DNA of 64,000 nucleotides. It comes from Meconema thalassinum (taxonomy: Eukaryota > Arthropoda > Insecta > Orthoptera > Tettigoniidae). Positions 11,513 to 21,928 of the stretch are shown one piece after another. The stretch lies in NCBI GenBank assembly GCA_946902985.2, contig OX336388.2:1499306545-1499370544 (forward strand), read 5' to 3'. The notes under the pieces are model-generated. The model was not told the origin of the DNA. It saw only the letters and a list, made by a program, of their open reading frames with translations, and ran no database searches. How positions within the stretch are numbered: position 1 is the stretch's first letter; every line of letters starts with the position of its first letter. A program made the position numbers and the translations under genes.

Positions 11513-11988
11513 ATAAAATCACTAACCTATTCAAAAAGCAAGGCATAAAGATAGCTTTCACGACGAAAAACACAACCGCTAGGCACCTGCCAAATAGTAA
11601 TCTAAATAAACGTGACCCGTATTCAAGGTCAGGGGTATATTCTATAACGTGCCAAGACACCGATTGTCAAGCCAATTACATCGGGCAGAGTGGAAGGCGA
11701 GTAGACACACGTTACAATGAACATAGGAATGCGATAAGATACGGAACACATTCAGCCGTGTGCGAACATATGTGTGACGCAGGGCACAGCTTTACCAACA
11801 TAAAGTCGGACCTTAAAATAATCCATCACGAATCGAAAGGCAGAGCTCTTGACATAAAGGAAGCAATCGAGATACACCTAGCCAAACGAAACAATCCCAA
11901 CAATCTAAATGAACACACGTTCATGGAGAGCTCACCCCTCTTCACGCTACTAAAAAACACACCCTGTCGGAAACAAAACACAATTTAG
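11513..11988 (+). pseudogene. truncated GIY-YIG nuclease in the 5' pLTR
   Basis: The C-terminal part of the PLE protein, duplicated because the repeat overlaps the gene end. It shows SGVYSITC, NYIGQSGRR and the distal Glu-containing helix, and ends at the same TAG as the full gene. It lacks the RT and any start codon of its own; the open frame beginning at 11284 is antisense LINE sequence fused by chance. Confidence 0.88.
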
Positions 11989-12649
11989 CGACACAGCCAA
12001 GCTAGATAAAAAAAAGGGGGGAAATTAGGGGGTTATTAATAGGTAAATGTTATCTGGATCAGGTGTACGATGTACTTTTCTTCTGCAATAAACCAAGGCC
12101 CATATTCGCGGCAGTATTAAAGGTGCCGGGACGTCCTCATAAGACCGTCAACGCTTAGTTCGAATGGGTTATGCTCCACGCGTGGCGAGGGCTAATCCAC
12201 GGTCTTTAATAATTGTAGACCCACCTCATTCAATAATATACATCTTATCTAGGTTGGCAACACCTCACATAAACACATCGCTATCACTCCCCACAGCACG
12301 TAGGAGCAGGGGGGAGAAAGCAGGGAAAAACCAGTCGTTAAGATAACCACCGCAGTCTACCGCATAGTGAGTTCCAGTGAGCACGAAAACTGCGAGTAGC
12401 TGTTATACGGAAGACAATCAGATAAGTAGTTAGCCTAAAATTTTATAGTTTAACCATAGTTTACAACCATATAATCTCTCTAAAGTACAATCTACGGATA
12501 GCTATCACCATTTAGCATTTCACCTAACATATATACTGCATTTAGCATACACTGACAGTTGCAGTACCAATACTGCAACTAAATAATTGTACATATTGTA
12601 AATATTTTCACCTGTATTTCAAACATAGATTTTGTAGCCTAAGTGTAAT

Positions 12650-12690
12650 GGATCTGATGATGATCGCTTGTCGATCGAAACTGGTCATCC
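12650..12690 (+). ncRNA. hammerhead ribozyme, 5' pLTR
   Basis: Core boxes in order: CTGATGA (12654-12660), helix II GATCG/CGATC with loop CTTGT (12662-12676), GAAA (12677-12680), then C-TG-GTC (12681-12686). Helix I is GGAT (12650-12653) with ATCC (12687-12690). Predicted cleavage follows GTC at 12686. Helix III is only two base pairs (A-U, C-G) with a UG loop, as reported for PLE hammerheads. One extra U sits between the CUGAUGA box and helix II, a departure from the standard core that could lower activity. The motif should self-cleave PLE RNA. Confidence 0.75.
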
Positions 12691-12814
12691 TAGTGTTTTA
12701 TTAATCTCATGTAATTTATTTCAGGATTAGGGCATAACCCATCTCTTTTGGGTACATTCGTGTTGACCGACTGAAAAGCACTAAACTCTTGTTTTCTAAG
12801 GCAACACTGAAAAT

Positions 12815-14512
12815 ATGGCTTCAAACACCACAATGTTCACAGCTAGTCAGGCAAATCGTGAAGCCAAGAAATTCAAATCACTCAGGCTTAAACTCATGAA
12901 TTTAGACAAGTCAATTTGGTTCAACAAAAAATGTATAGAACTAAACCTCATCCCTAAATACGTACCAATTAAAACCGTACCGAACACACCAGCCTCGATC
13001 ATTTCAACCAAACAAGCCAAAGCGCTTTGGATAAAAAACGAATTAAGATTTGCATACATAAGAAAGCAAAAAATTAACCAACAATTGTACGACATTCAAT
13101 TGCAACTAAGTAATTTCTGGCACGCAGCCCAATGGGACAGCTTCACCGAGCACCTACGTGACACCATCAAAATCAGAGCAACGAGGAAGCATGAAATGCT
13201 AGAAAATAAATTAAGAAAACTAGGAGAAACACAGAACCATCAATCTAACGAACAACACACGAATAACAATGAATTCAATTTCCACAGCAGAGTAAACAAC
13301 AGAACGAACGTAACCTTTTCTCAAGGTGAAATGAATATGTTAGACAAAGGTTTGAAATACAACTGCACAGACGCACACACGAACCACAATATAAAACAGT
13401 TAATCACAGATATTGAGATAGCCAGTCACAAGCTCCCAGCAGAAGACAGGGAATTAACCAAAAATCTCGCCACCTACGAAGCCAAGAAAATCCTCAAACG
13501 AGAGGGCAATAGCAATAACATTCAAAACAACAAACAACTCAAAGAAATAAAGTCGTTGAAACAAAAAATAAAAGAACATGACTTAATCATCACAAAAGCA
13601 GATAAGGGAAACACTACAGTAATTTTGAACAAAACAGAATACATTGAAAAAACAGTCGAATTCCTAAACAACAACGAAATCAAGGAATTAACAAAAGACC
13701 CCACCAACAAATTCCAAAAACAAATAAAAAGTGCGCTAAAAGAAACAGAATACATACTGACCAAAGCCGAAAAATCAAAACTAATAAACATGAACCCGAA
13801 AATACCGTCATTGAGGGGACAACCAAAAATACACAAAAAGGAATGCCCAATGAGACCAATAGTCAATTGTAGGAATGCCCCTAATTACAAAATCAGCAAA
13901 GAGTTACTAAAAATCTTAAAATGCCGTCTTTCCAACGACAAAAACAACTCTGTAAAGAACACAACAGAACTAGTAACAGCATTGAACACCCTACAAATGA
14001 AACCTAGCTTCAGGCTAGTATCCTTCGACGTAACTAACATGTACACCAATATTCCGATTAATGAAGCAATCAACACTATCGAAAACAACTTAAAATCCAA
14101 CAATTCGGTAAAAGAAATTGAAGAGATTGTGAGATTACTGAGGGTCGTTCTCACCCAAAACGTGTTTCAATTCGACAATAAAATATACACAAAGAGAGAA
14201 GGCCTAGCAATGGGATCGCCACTAAGTGGGTTAATCGCTGACATCTTCATCAATGCACTAGAAAATGCGTTCTTAGAAAAGACTTCAACAAAGGGAATAG
14301 TAATATGGAAAAGATACGTAGATGATGTAATTTGCATCTACGATACTGAACTAACAAGCGAAGAAACAATTCTCCAATCCATTAATAGCCTTCACCACTC
14401 TATCAAATTCACTAAGGAATCCGAAATAGACCGGAAAATAAATTATCTCGATATAACTATTGAACGTAAAGACAACGACCTTTCATATTCCATATTCCGG
14501 AAAGCAACATAA
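12815..14512 (+). CDS. PLE reverse transcriptase
   Basis: 565 codons from the first ATG after the pLTR, ending at TAA (14510-14512). PLE-type RT motifs: KADKGNTTVI (261-270), GQPKIHK (335-341), motif A LVSFDVTNMYTNIP (401-414) with its catalytic Asp, motif B GLAMGSPLSGLIAD (463-476), motif C YVDD (501-504), motif D INYLDITI (542-549). The N-terminal 250 residues are Lys/Asn-rich. It should copy PLE RNA, a relative of the telomerase RT lineage. The stop falls just after FRKAT, within the conserved Arg-Lys-x-Thr region; the same frame continues to 15265. It is therefore one substitution away from an 816-codon gene, or is read through. Confidence 0.92.
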   Translation: MASNTTMFTASQANREAKKFKSLRLKLMNLDKSIWFNKKCIELNLIPKYVPIKTVPNTPASIISTKQAKALWIKNELRFAYIRKQKINQQLYDIQLQLSNFWHAAQWDSFTEHLRDTIKIRATRKHEMLENKLRKLGETQNHQSNEQHTNNNEFNFHSRVNNRTNVTFSQGEMNMLDKGLKYNCTDAHTNHNIKQLITDIEIASHKLPAEDRELTKNLATYEAKKILKREGNSNNIQNNKQLKEIKSLKQKIKEHDLIITKADKGNTTVILNKTEYIEKTVEFLNNNEIKELTKDPTNKFQKQIKSALKETEYILTKAEKSKLINMNPKIPSLRGQPKIHKKECPMRPIVNCRNAPNYKISKELLKILKCRLSNDKNNSVKNTTELVTALNTLQMKPSFRLVSFDVTNMYTNIPINEAINTIENNLKSNNSVKEIEEIVRLLRVVLTQNVFQFDNKIYTKREGLAMGSPLSGLIADIFINALENAFLEKTSTKGIVIWKRYVDDVICIYDTELTSEETILQSINSLHHSIKFTKESEIDRKINYLDITIERKDNDLSYSIFRKAT

Positions 14513-15265
14513 ACCTCGCATGCAATCGACAATCAGTCTAATCACCCCAGTACGCACAAACTAGCGGGTTTCAATTCAATGGTGCACAGAGCTTTAAACA
14601 TACCCATGTCAAAAGACAACTATAATAAGGAAATAAGAACTATTATGCAAATAGCAAAGGAAAACAACTTCTCGCCAAGCAAAATAAATCAAATTATAGC
14701 CAAACATAAAAATAAAGATAAAACGATTCCCAAACCGGACAATAATGAGAAAAAATTTGCGCGTTTCAACTATGTGAATGCGAATACATATAAAATCACT
14801 AACCTATTCAAAAAGCAAGGCATAAAGATAGCTTTCACGACGAAAAACACAACCGCTAGGCACTTGCTAAATAGTAATCTAAATAAACGTGACCCGTATT
14901 CAAGGTCAGGGGTATATTCTATAACGTGCCAAGACACCGATTGTCAAGCCAATTACATCGGGCAGAGTGGAAGGCGAGTAGACACACGTTATAATGAACA
15001 TAGGAATGCGATAAGATACGGAACACATTCAGCCGTGTGCGAACATATGTGTGACACAGGGCACAGCTTTACCAACATAGAGTCGGACCTTAAAATAATC
15101 CATCACGAATCGAAAGGCAGAGCTCTTGACATAAAGGAAGCAATCGAGATACACCTAGCCAAACGAAACAATCCCAACAATCTAAATGAACACACGTTCA
15201 TGGAGAGCTCACCCCTCTTCACGCTACTAAAAAACACACCCTGTCGGAAACAAAACACAATTTAG
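14513..15265 (+). CDS. PLE GIY-YIG endonuclease domain (frame continues after a stop)
   Basis: In frame with the RT and separated only by the TAA at 14510. From the internal ATG at 14579 it is 228 residues. GIY-YIG landmarks are GVY (111-113), YIG (126-128) in NYIGQSGRR, Tyr/Glu in RYNEHRN, and Glu in DIKEAIEIHLAK (about 187). Upstream, HKLAGFNSMVHRAL matches the RT thumb-to-linker region of PLEs. The nuclease nicks the target for reverse transcription. The motifs needed for catalysis look intact. The last 476 nt are duplicated in the 5' pLTR. Confidence 0.9.
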   Translation, partial: TSHAIDNQSNHPSTHKLAGFNSMVHRALNIPMSKDNYNKEIRTIMQIAKENNFSPSKINQIIAKHKNKDKTIPKPDNNEKKFARFNYVNANTYKITNLFKKQGIKIAFTTKNTTARHLLNSNLNKRDPYSRSGVYSITCQDTDCQANYIGQSGRRVDTRYNEHRNAIRYGTHSAVCEHMCDTGHSFTNIESDLKIIHHESKGRALDIKEAIEIHLAKRNNPNNLNEHTFMESSPLFTLLKNTPCRKQNTI

Positions 15266-16066
15266 CGACACAGCCAAGCTAGATAAAAAAGGGGGGAAAT
15301 TAGGGGGTTATTAATAGGTAAATGTTATCTGGATCAGGTGTACGATGTACTTTTCTTCTGCAATAAACCAAGGCCCATATTCGCGGCAGTATTAAAGGTG
15401 CCGGGACGTCCTCATAAGACCGTCAACGCTTAGTTCGAATGGGTTATGCTCCACGCGTGGCGAGGGCTAATCCACGGTCTTTAATAATTGTAGACCCACC
15501 TCATTCAATAACATACATCTTATCTAGGTTGGCAACACCTCACATAAACACATCGCTATCACTCCCCACAGCACGGAGGAGCAGGGGGGAGAAAGCAGGG
15601 AAAAACCAGTCGTTAAGATAACCACCGCAGTCTACCGCATAGTGAGTTCCAGTGAGCACGAAAACTGCGAGTAGCTGTTATACGGAAGACAATCAGATAA
15701 GTAGTTAGCCTAAAATTTTATAGTTTAACCATAGTTTACAACCATATAATCTCTCTAAAGTACAATCTACGGATAGCTATCACCATTTAGCATTTCACCT
15801 AACATATATACTGCATTTAGCATACACTGACAGTTGCAGTACCAATACTGCAACTAAATAATTGTACATATTGTAAATATTTTCACCTGTATTTCAAACA
15901 TAGATTTTGTAGCCTAAGTGTAATGGATCTGATGATGATCGCTTGTCGATCGAAACTGGTCATCCTAGTGTTTTATTAATCTCATGTAATTTATTTCAGG
16001 ATTAGGGCATAACCCATCTCTTTTGGGTACATTCGTGTTGACCGACTGAAAAGCACTAAACTCTTG
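14790..16066 (+). repeat. PLE 3' direct repeat (pLTR)
   Basis: The downstream copy of the 1.28-kb repeat. Compared with 11513-12791 it has an A-run two bases shorter and about seven substitutions. It begins inside the nuclease gene and ends at CTAAACTCTTG next to the target duplication. It contains the second hammerhead motif. Confidence 0.9.
15925..15965 (+). ncRNA. hammerhead ribozyme, 3' pLTR
   Basis: Identical to the 5' copy: GGAT 15925-15928, CTGATGA 15929-15935, helix II region 15936-15951, GAAA 15952-15955, CTGGTC 15956-15961, ATCC 15962-15965. Cleavage at both copies would release a 3,275-nt unit containing the whole gene. Confidence 0.75.
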
Positions 16067-17090
16067 CTTATTGCATGGATTGCGTCAATGGTTCCTTTTC
16101 CAACAGTGAAGCCAAACTGATTATCCGTTAACTTTATCAAATTTTGAAGGCTCTCACAAAGGACTCTTTCCCACATCTTGAGTGTGTGTGATGTAAGTTT
16201 TATGCCGCGGAAGTTTCCACAAGATCAAACATCTCCTTTTTTTTGTAGAACGGGACCAACGTACTCTTTCTCCAGGCATCTGGCATCTGTTCGTGAACTA
16301 AAATGTTATTGAATAACCTTGAAAGCCATACAACTCCATCTGCTTCAAGAGATTTCCAGAGTTCAGCAGGTTGCTTTATGATTCTTCATTTTAGAGATGG
16401 CTTTCCTAACTTCCACCTCTTTGATTTCATTAATAGGTCCTTGCGTCATAGGTAGTTCCACTTCTTGTCGCCTGGGAAATTCTTAATTTAATTAATCATT
16501 GTAATACTCATTCACAAATGTCCTTGTTGTTTGTTAATAAATTGCCTTCTTTATTTTTAATGTATTTTGGGGTTTTAAAGTCTTTGCAGTCATTATGTTC
16601 GCACCTTGCTACCTTATATATATCGTTGCTATTGGCTAATTCTAAACGCTGGTAGAAATCAAAATCAGCTTTTTTCTCTTTCAATTGCAACGGTTTTCCT
16701 AGCAGCTTTCTTTGCCTGTTTGTAATTCTCTTTATCTTCCTCAGCACCAGTATTCTGACAAATTCTAAACAAGCGTTTCTTTTCAGCTACACTGTTCTTG
16801 GCATGGTTGTTCCACCATATGGAATCCTTTGCATTTAGGGTACCTTTGCTAATACCTAACTCACGTTTCGCTGTAGCGAAACAAAATGTTTCAAAGCCTG
16901 ACCATAGTACTTTTGGGCTGTTTTCCTGAGATGGGGTTTTGCATAAATAATCCACTACCATATACAATTTTTCACAACACTACCTATTTCACTATTCAAT
17001 TCATTCCATTTAATCTTTTCAATTTTTGGTCTTTTTAACTTAATATGTTTTCTCAGTTTTAGGGCTGTTGGTAGAAGCTTATGTTGGGAA
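16067..17090 (-). pseudogene. 5' part of minus-strand LINE copy C
   Basis: The N-terminal half of the LINE interrupted by the PLE. On the minus strand it shows DSIWWNNHAKNSVAEKKRLF, GAEEDKENYKQAKKAARKTV, YIKNKEGNLLTNNKDICE, and then NQFGFTVGKGTIDAIHAI at the junction. The frame is broken at several points (between 16440 and 16200, and near 16700 where two frames overlap). It is an RT-domain N-terminus and linker of an RTE-like LINE; the endonuclease is mostly missing. Confidence 0.75.
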
Positions 17091-18413
17091 GCAAGTCGTT
17101 CTCCCAGAATAACCTTTGTAACCGAACTTTATAGTAGGTTGCAGAGACTGCTTCTAGTTTGTTTTGTTGTTAGTATTTATTTATTTTTGTTTTATCTGGT
17201 TGCCAGCCGTGGCCACTTATTGGTGCAGCACCATGGAGAATCTTGTCTGTTTTGTGCCATAGAGATTCTTGGTGGTGGTCTGGCTATTGCTGGTAGGTGG
17301 CTTTGGCTGATGGCAAGGTTTTCTTTGACTGGGCAAGGTTTCCATGGTTATGCTTTTTTTTTTTTTGATAGTTGCTGCCATGCAGGATGGAGGTCATCTG
17401 ATGTTTGGGTAGATGTTTTATGAAGAGAAGAATGTCATGTTCGAGTGGAAGGGGAATTATGAAGAAAGGAATGGTGGTGATCTATTGATAGTTTTGAGGA
17501 GAATGATGGGCAGTGGTATGGCAATTTGTTATGAGAGCTGGCTTTTTGAAAAATATGAGGTTGGAATTGATGTGCTCTGGTCTGGTGTTGGTTTTGGGAG
17601 AGAGGAGTGATGGTTGTAGTGGATGCTGATATTATACAAGAGATACAGGTAATGGAAACCTGCATATATGTCTGATAAACAGATATTGATATTTTATGAT
17701 TGCCAAAGATAAAAAAGAAAAGGAGTAGAAGTTAGTTAGTTATTGTTGATTTAAGGGGCGGAACTAAGGAGTAGAAGAATTTGTGAGAAGAATACTAAGA
17801 ATTGTGTGAAGGGTTAGACTATGAAGATAGTTGTGAATACTGGGCGAGAGATCCAGTTAATAGAAGAATTATTATTAATAAATTGTGTCTTTTAATGAAG
17901 TCGGTGTACTGTGTCTTTGTGTGATGTCATTTAAGCTAGTATTATAGCCCCACTACCTGAGGTGGCTAGCTCGGAGTATTATATTTATTACAATAGTGTC
18001 GCCCAACGTATGGGCAAATGAAGATAAGTTGATTGATTTAAATTGCACTACGGGGAAAGTATTATATTTATTACACCTTACATTCCGTAATTTGTTCCAC
18101 TTCTCTTTTGTCTATCAGGATATAGTCTATCTGTGTCTTGAAATAATACTCTTATAAGTTATAAGGTGTTCATCCTTCTTTTGAAAGAACGTGTTCACTA
18201 TTGCAAGGAAATGGAAATGTGTATTTCTCACTTTTAGCAATAATATTTTGAAAAGTAATTATTTTAACCTACAATTTTCAAAATGTTGTGTTTTACTATG
18301 AAATTATGCATTAGAAGTTAAATTTGTGTACAATTATGTCAATTTGGGACCGTCATTCATTTCTCTTTGTTGTATTATTCAGCCTTTTTCCTTTTTTTTT
18401 TTTTTTCTTCCAG
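17091..18413 (+). other. SMG1-upstream intron sequence
   Basis: No exon recognised. It contains a 34-bp micro-insertion at 17732-17765. There is also a sequence near 17998 (TGTCGCCCAACGTATGGGC) resembling a lysine-tRNA primer-binding site, preceded by an LTR-like end (TATTATATTTATTACA) that recurs near 18060. That hints at an eroded LTR element but is weak. Open frames at 17139-17610 look random. Confidence 0.45.
17732..17765 (-). mobile_element. 34-bp micro-insertion with retrotransposon tail
   Basis: 34 bp flanked by the perfect 12-bp duplication AAGGAGTAGAAG (17720-17731 and 17766-17777). Read on the minus strand it is a CCGCCCC box, TTAAATCAACAATAACTAAC. This resembles the 3' ends of the other tail-only insertions. 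It looks like an extreme 5'-truncated retrotransposon. Confidence 0.75.
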
Positions 18414-18498
18414 TTATTCTTTGTTCTGGAGCAACTTCATGCTATAACATCTGTCACACCTGAGACTCCTCATGAGAAATGGTTCCAGCAGAAATTTG
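18414..18498 (+). CDS. Smg1: SMG1 kinase, exon a (partial gene)
   Basis: An 85-nt exon with a polypyrimidine tract and CAG acceptor (18411-18413) and GTAAGT donor (18499). It encodes LFFVLEQLHAITSVTPETPH and EKWFQQKF and leaves one base. That base joins the next exon as G-GT (Gly), giving QKFGEYITDAL. This segment lies just N-terminal of the kinase catalytic region of SMG1, the PI3K-like kinase that phosphorylates UPF1 in nonsense-mediated decay. Assignment rests on exact phase continuity with four further exons; on its own it is too short to identify. Upstream SMG1 exons were not recognised in the window. Confidence 0.82.
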
Positions 18499-18814
18499 GT
18501 AAGTACCATACAAAAACAAGCAATAGAGAATAATATAATTTCAAGAAGAAGTCCTTAAGTACCATAGTAAGTAAATTACCATAGTAAATTTCAAGAGATG
18601 ATCGTCTGGAAAATCAATGGAATGCGGAATGTTTGTTAAATATTGCTGTGAGCAGCATTGAGCTAGTGGGGTTTCTAGTGACAAGCCTGTGCATATGTAT
18701 TTAGCAAATGTGACAAGAAGTCTTGCTTAGAACCCTGCATTTTCATACCAGTACGTGTAAACTGAACTATGAATCATTGAGTTACGATATCAGTATGTAC
18801 TCACATCAAAGTGG

Positions 18815-18872
18815 GCCGATAACCTAGATGTTAGGCCCCTTAAAACAACAATTATCATCATTATCATCATCA
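18815..18872 (+). mobile_element. 58-bp micro-insertion, hairpin tail only
   Basis: 58 bp flanked by the perfect 14-bp duplication TCACATCAAAGTGG (18801-18814 and 18873-18886). It consists only of the retrotransposon 3' hairpin (GATAACCTAGATGTTAGGCC) followed by TTAAAACAACAATTATCATC repeats. The same end closes the 2114-3820 element. Confidence 0.85.
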
Positions 18873-21104
18873 TCACATCAAAGTGGTGACTTGATAATAT
18901 CTAGGGGATACTTGTGTTTTCAAACTTGAGACCACTGGTTATTCAGACGTCTTGTCAGCAGCCCTGATCATGAAACATCACAACACGCTGCATTCACTGG
19001 AACAAATGGGGTAATTGTTCATGAACTTGGGCACAAATTCAATACGTAGATGCATATCAATACAGTGATTTAACATTCCGATACAAGGAAAAGTCAGTGG
19101 AGAATGCAAAATAAACATTTTCTATTCGTATCATGAAAAGTACTTTTCAAGTTTATTTTTCATGGTCAAATACTAGAAATCTGTGGCCGATGTGATATAA
19201 ACCTATAACTTTACTACTCTCACTGTAAAAACCATCTATACAAACGATTTGAATACAACTTTTATTAGCACAACCAAATGAAATTACAAAATAATTTCTT
19301 AAAAGTTGTTTTATCGCCTGCAACCGGTGAATGCAAAAAACAGCCATTTTTAAATTGAGTGAAACTAATCTATTGTTTTGACAACAATATTTGTAATTAT
19401 CTATTATTAGGTCATTATTTTCATTGCAAGGAAGTTGTGCATTTGAGGACAGGATTTCAATATGTCGCGTGATAATTTTGTTGATGGTTTTCTGTAAATT
19501 AGACATTTTTCTCATTTATTGGGAAAAATCTAGAGAAACTGTAGTTATCGGACTTCGTCGCATATTCAGTTTTGCAAATTGTGGGAATACATTGTCATAA
19601 TTAAGGCCCGGATACTTATGTGTTTAAATATATTTTATTTAAATATTTTTCATTTATTTACACATTTATAAATACATATTCTGGCATACAGTATTTGTTC
19701 ATAAGTACATATTTCCTATATTTGGTGGTATGTTGTACTCCTTAGATGACTGCTGCCCACATTTTTGACCCTTGGCAATTCAAGTAATTTGCTTCTCGAT
19801 TTCGTGAATGCACCCTTGTCTCTGTCTTGCAGTAGTATTTCAAGACAGGAATTCCTTGGTTATTAAGTATAGCAGGGAGGCTGGGGTCAACAGTCTCATA
19901 AAGCCTCCAATAGTCCTTACCTTGACAGGAAATTTGACTTCAAATTACAGTGGTCTGCGAAACTTGTGGGTATTGAGTCCGTTAGAGGAGATTATTCGGG
20001 TACCATCCGCCGAAAGAAATAGTACGTCGGACGACCCCTTCCTTAGAACCCAAAACCTGAGAGGATCGGATGCATTTCTCAAAGGGAATGTGTAGCACGA
20101 GAGTCTTGGTCCCAGATATCTGGTCCATTTGTACGTAAATGTCATAGACACCCCAAAGAAATACACCCACAACACAAGATAATAAATAAAGAGATCCAGT
20201 CTTAAGTAAAATTTCGTGAATGTTTTATTGAACAATGTGACCCCTATCCTACTTCGGAAGGTCTCAAAATCGGCTAATCCGCTAACTAGTTACATAAAAT
20301 GAGTCGACTAAATCCCTAACTGAAATTCCTAGCCCTCGCGAAGGTCCTAATTACACAGAAAAACAAGCAACAACAATACTAGGTTCGTGGCACAAACAGA
20401 ATCTACGCGAAAGCAAGTTTAGCAAATGACTAGGTAAAATTTACATTTAACCGATGAGCAAATCAATCCCTGAGTGAGGATGGCACGACGTCCACATTTA
20501 CAATTACATTTAAATTCTATCTAAATCCTGAGATCAAAGAAAATGTTATGACAAGACGCACCATAACCAAAACATTAAGCAAGAGATAATGATAGCAGAC
20601 CACAGACTATCAAACAACAACAAAAAATGTTACAGAAAAATACACTCTTATAAACTAGCAGGGTAACAAGTTGGTTAAGACACTCAGAATAACACAAACA
20701 CACACACAAGCCTGCCTTCGCGAATTTGGAAAGCTATTTGCCCCCTATCGTCGTCTCAGGCATGTCATTTAGGTGGGCAATGGCGTAATCATCACTACGG
20801 CTTATATTGCATTGAATCACGCAGACCACAAATTACTAACTAATGGTTCCAGCGATTCTTGTCGTCGAATAGCAAAAATGTGTCAGCTCATTTAGGTTTC
20901 ATCTCCATAAGGAAATGATGAAGATCCAGGTGTCGGAGCAAATATTACAAAGCAAAGATTCCAAGTTTATCAGGCTGAAATTATGCATTAATTACCATGT
21001 CGATTTAATAGAGTGAATAGAATGATTTAGGTTCAGGTTTATGTGAATGTTTAGTTGGATCTATTAAACACCAGTCGTAGGCTAAAGAAATCTCCTCAGA
21101 GATC

Positions 21105-21928
21105 ATCATCATCATCTTGCACAGTTTCCAGCCACTGGCCGGGTCTGTTTGGAACACAAGCCTCTCCAACGTCTTCTGTCTTCCCACCATCTTTCAGCCT
21201 CCACCCTTGTCCAGTCTTCTCCTCTCTTCTTCACGCTTTCTTCCACCCCCCTTCATCCACCTGTCTCTCGGTCTTCCTCTCGTTCTCTTTCCTTCCCACT
21301 TTGTCTCGTGTATCCTCCTGGGTATCCTCTTCTCCTCCATTCGTTTTATATGTCCATATCATCTAACTCTAGATTTCTCTTTACCATCCTGTAATGGTTC
21401 CTCCTTCATTAATTCTCTGGTTCTCTCATTTCTTATTCTGTCCATCTTTGTAGCTCCAATACTGCTTCTCAAGAACCTCATTTCACTGGCCTGTATTTTG
21501 CTCTTCTCCCTTCCTTTCATAACCCAGGTCTCCGAGGCATATGTCAGGATAGGGACATAGTACGTCCGATATATGATCTTTTTGCTGTTCTGAGGGACAT
21601 CCTTGCTCCATAACATGCTTCTCACACCTCCGGAATGCTTCTGCCTGTCTTCCCCACTCATTTATTTCTCTATCGTTTCTTCCATTATCTTGTATTAGGC
21701 TTCCCAGATACTTGAAACTCTCCACACTCTTCAGCTGTTCCCCACCAATTGTTATTCCCGTTGTGGTTCTTTCCTTCCTTGTTGTGATCACCATCTCACT
21801 CTTATTTATGCTAAATTTCATCCCATATCCTTGTATTATTCCTTCCCACACGTCCAACTGTTCCTGTACCTCCTCCTCCTTGTTTCCCCAAATCATCAAA
21901 TCATTGAAAGCAATGGTGTTCGCAGATG
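21105..21928 (-). mobile_element. 5'-truncated LINE (family Y) with inverted 5' end
   Basis: The minus strand from 21902 encodes MMIWGNKEEEVQEQL, the thumb region, FKYLGSLIQDNGRND, and then in another frame SETWVMKGREKSKIQ and RDRWMKG-type tail residues. It ends near 21105 in an (ATG)n tail. At 21903-21927 the + strand instead encodes LKAMVFAD, the residues that immediately precede MIWGN in the related element at 41230-43905. The 5' end is therefore inverted by about 26 bp, as expected from twin priming. Frames are broken at least twice. Confidence 0.75.

Larger units (their letters stand above)
11513..12791 (+). repeat. PLE 5' direct repeat (pLTR)
   Basis: 1,279 bp that recur at 14790-16066 with about 99.4% identity. 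It starts inside the GIY-YIG coding region (at KITNLFKK) and ends at GAAAAGCACTAAACTCTTG, just upstream of the RT start codon at 12815. It includes a 473-nt truncated nuclease frame, a non-coding leader, and a hammerhead motif at 12650-12690. Confidence 0.9.
11513..16066 (+). mobile_element. Penelope-like retroelement (PLE), nearly intact
   Basis: 4,554 bp inserted in LINE copy C and flanked by the 10-bp duplication CTTATTGCAT (11503-11512 and 16067-16076). Layout: 5' repeat (11513-12791), a gene for PLE reverse transcriptase with a C-terminal GIY-YIG nuclease (12815-15265), and a 3' repeat (14790-16066) overlapping the gene end. The repeats differ at about 7 bases plus a 2-base indel in 1.28 kb, so the insertion is young. 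Each repeat carries a hammerhead ribozyme motif. Repeats overlapping the gene end and variable target duplications are known for PLEs. One in-frame stop separates RT from nuclease. Confidence 0.93.

Noticed and set aside
10974..11660. 228-codon minus frame as a complete protein
   Set aside because: The N-terminal 50 residues are antisense PLE sequence; only the part below 11513 is LINE, and it has an internal deletion.
11284..11988. 234-codon + open frame as a single gene
   Set aside because: Its first 76 codons are antisense of LINE copy C and the rest is the truncated PLE nuclease; it crosses an insertion junction.
19153..19515. 120-codon minus frame as a gene
   Set aside because: Low-complexity composition, no motif, and located inside a repeat-rich SMG1 intron.
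21117..21560. 147-codon + frame
   Set aside because: Antisense of a minus-strand LINE fragment.
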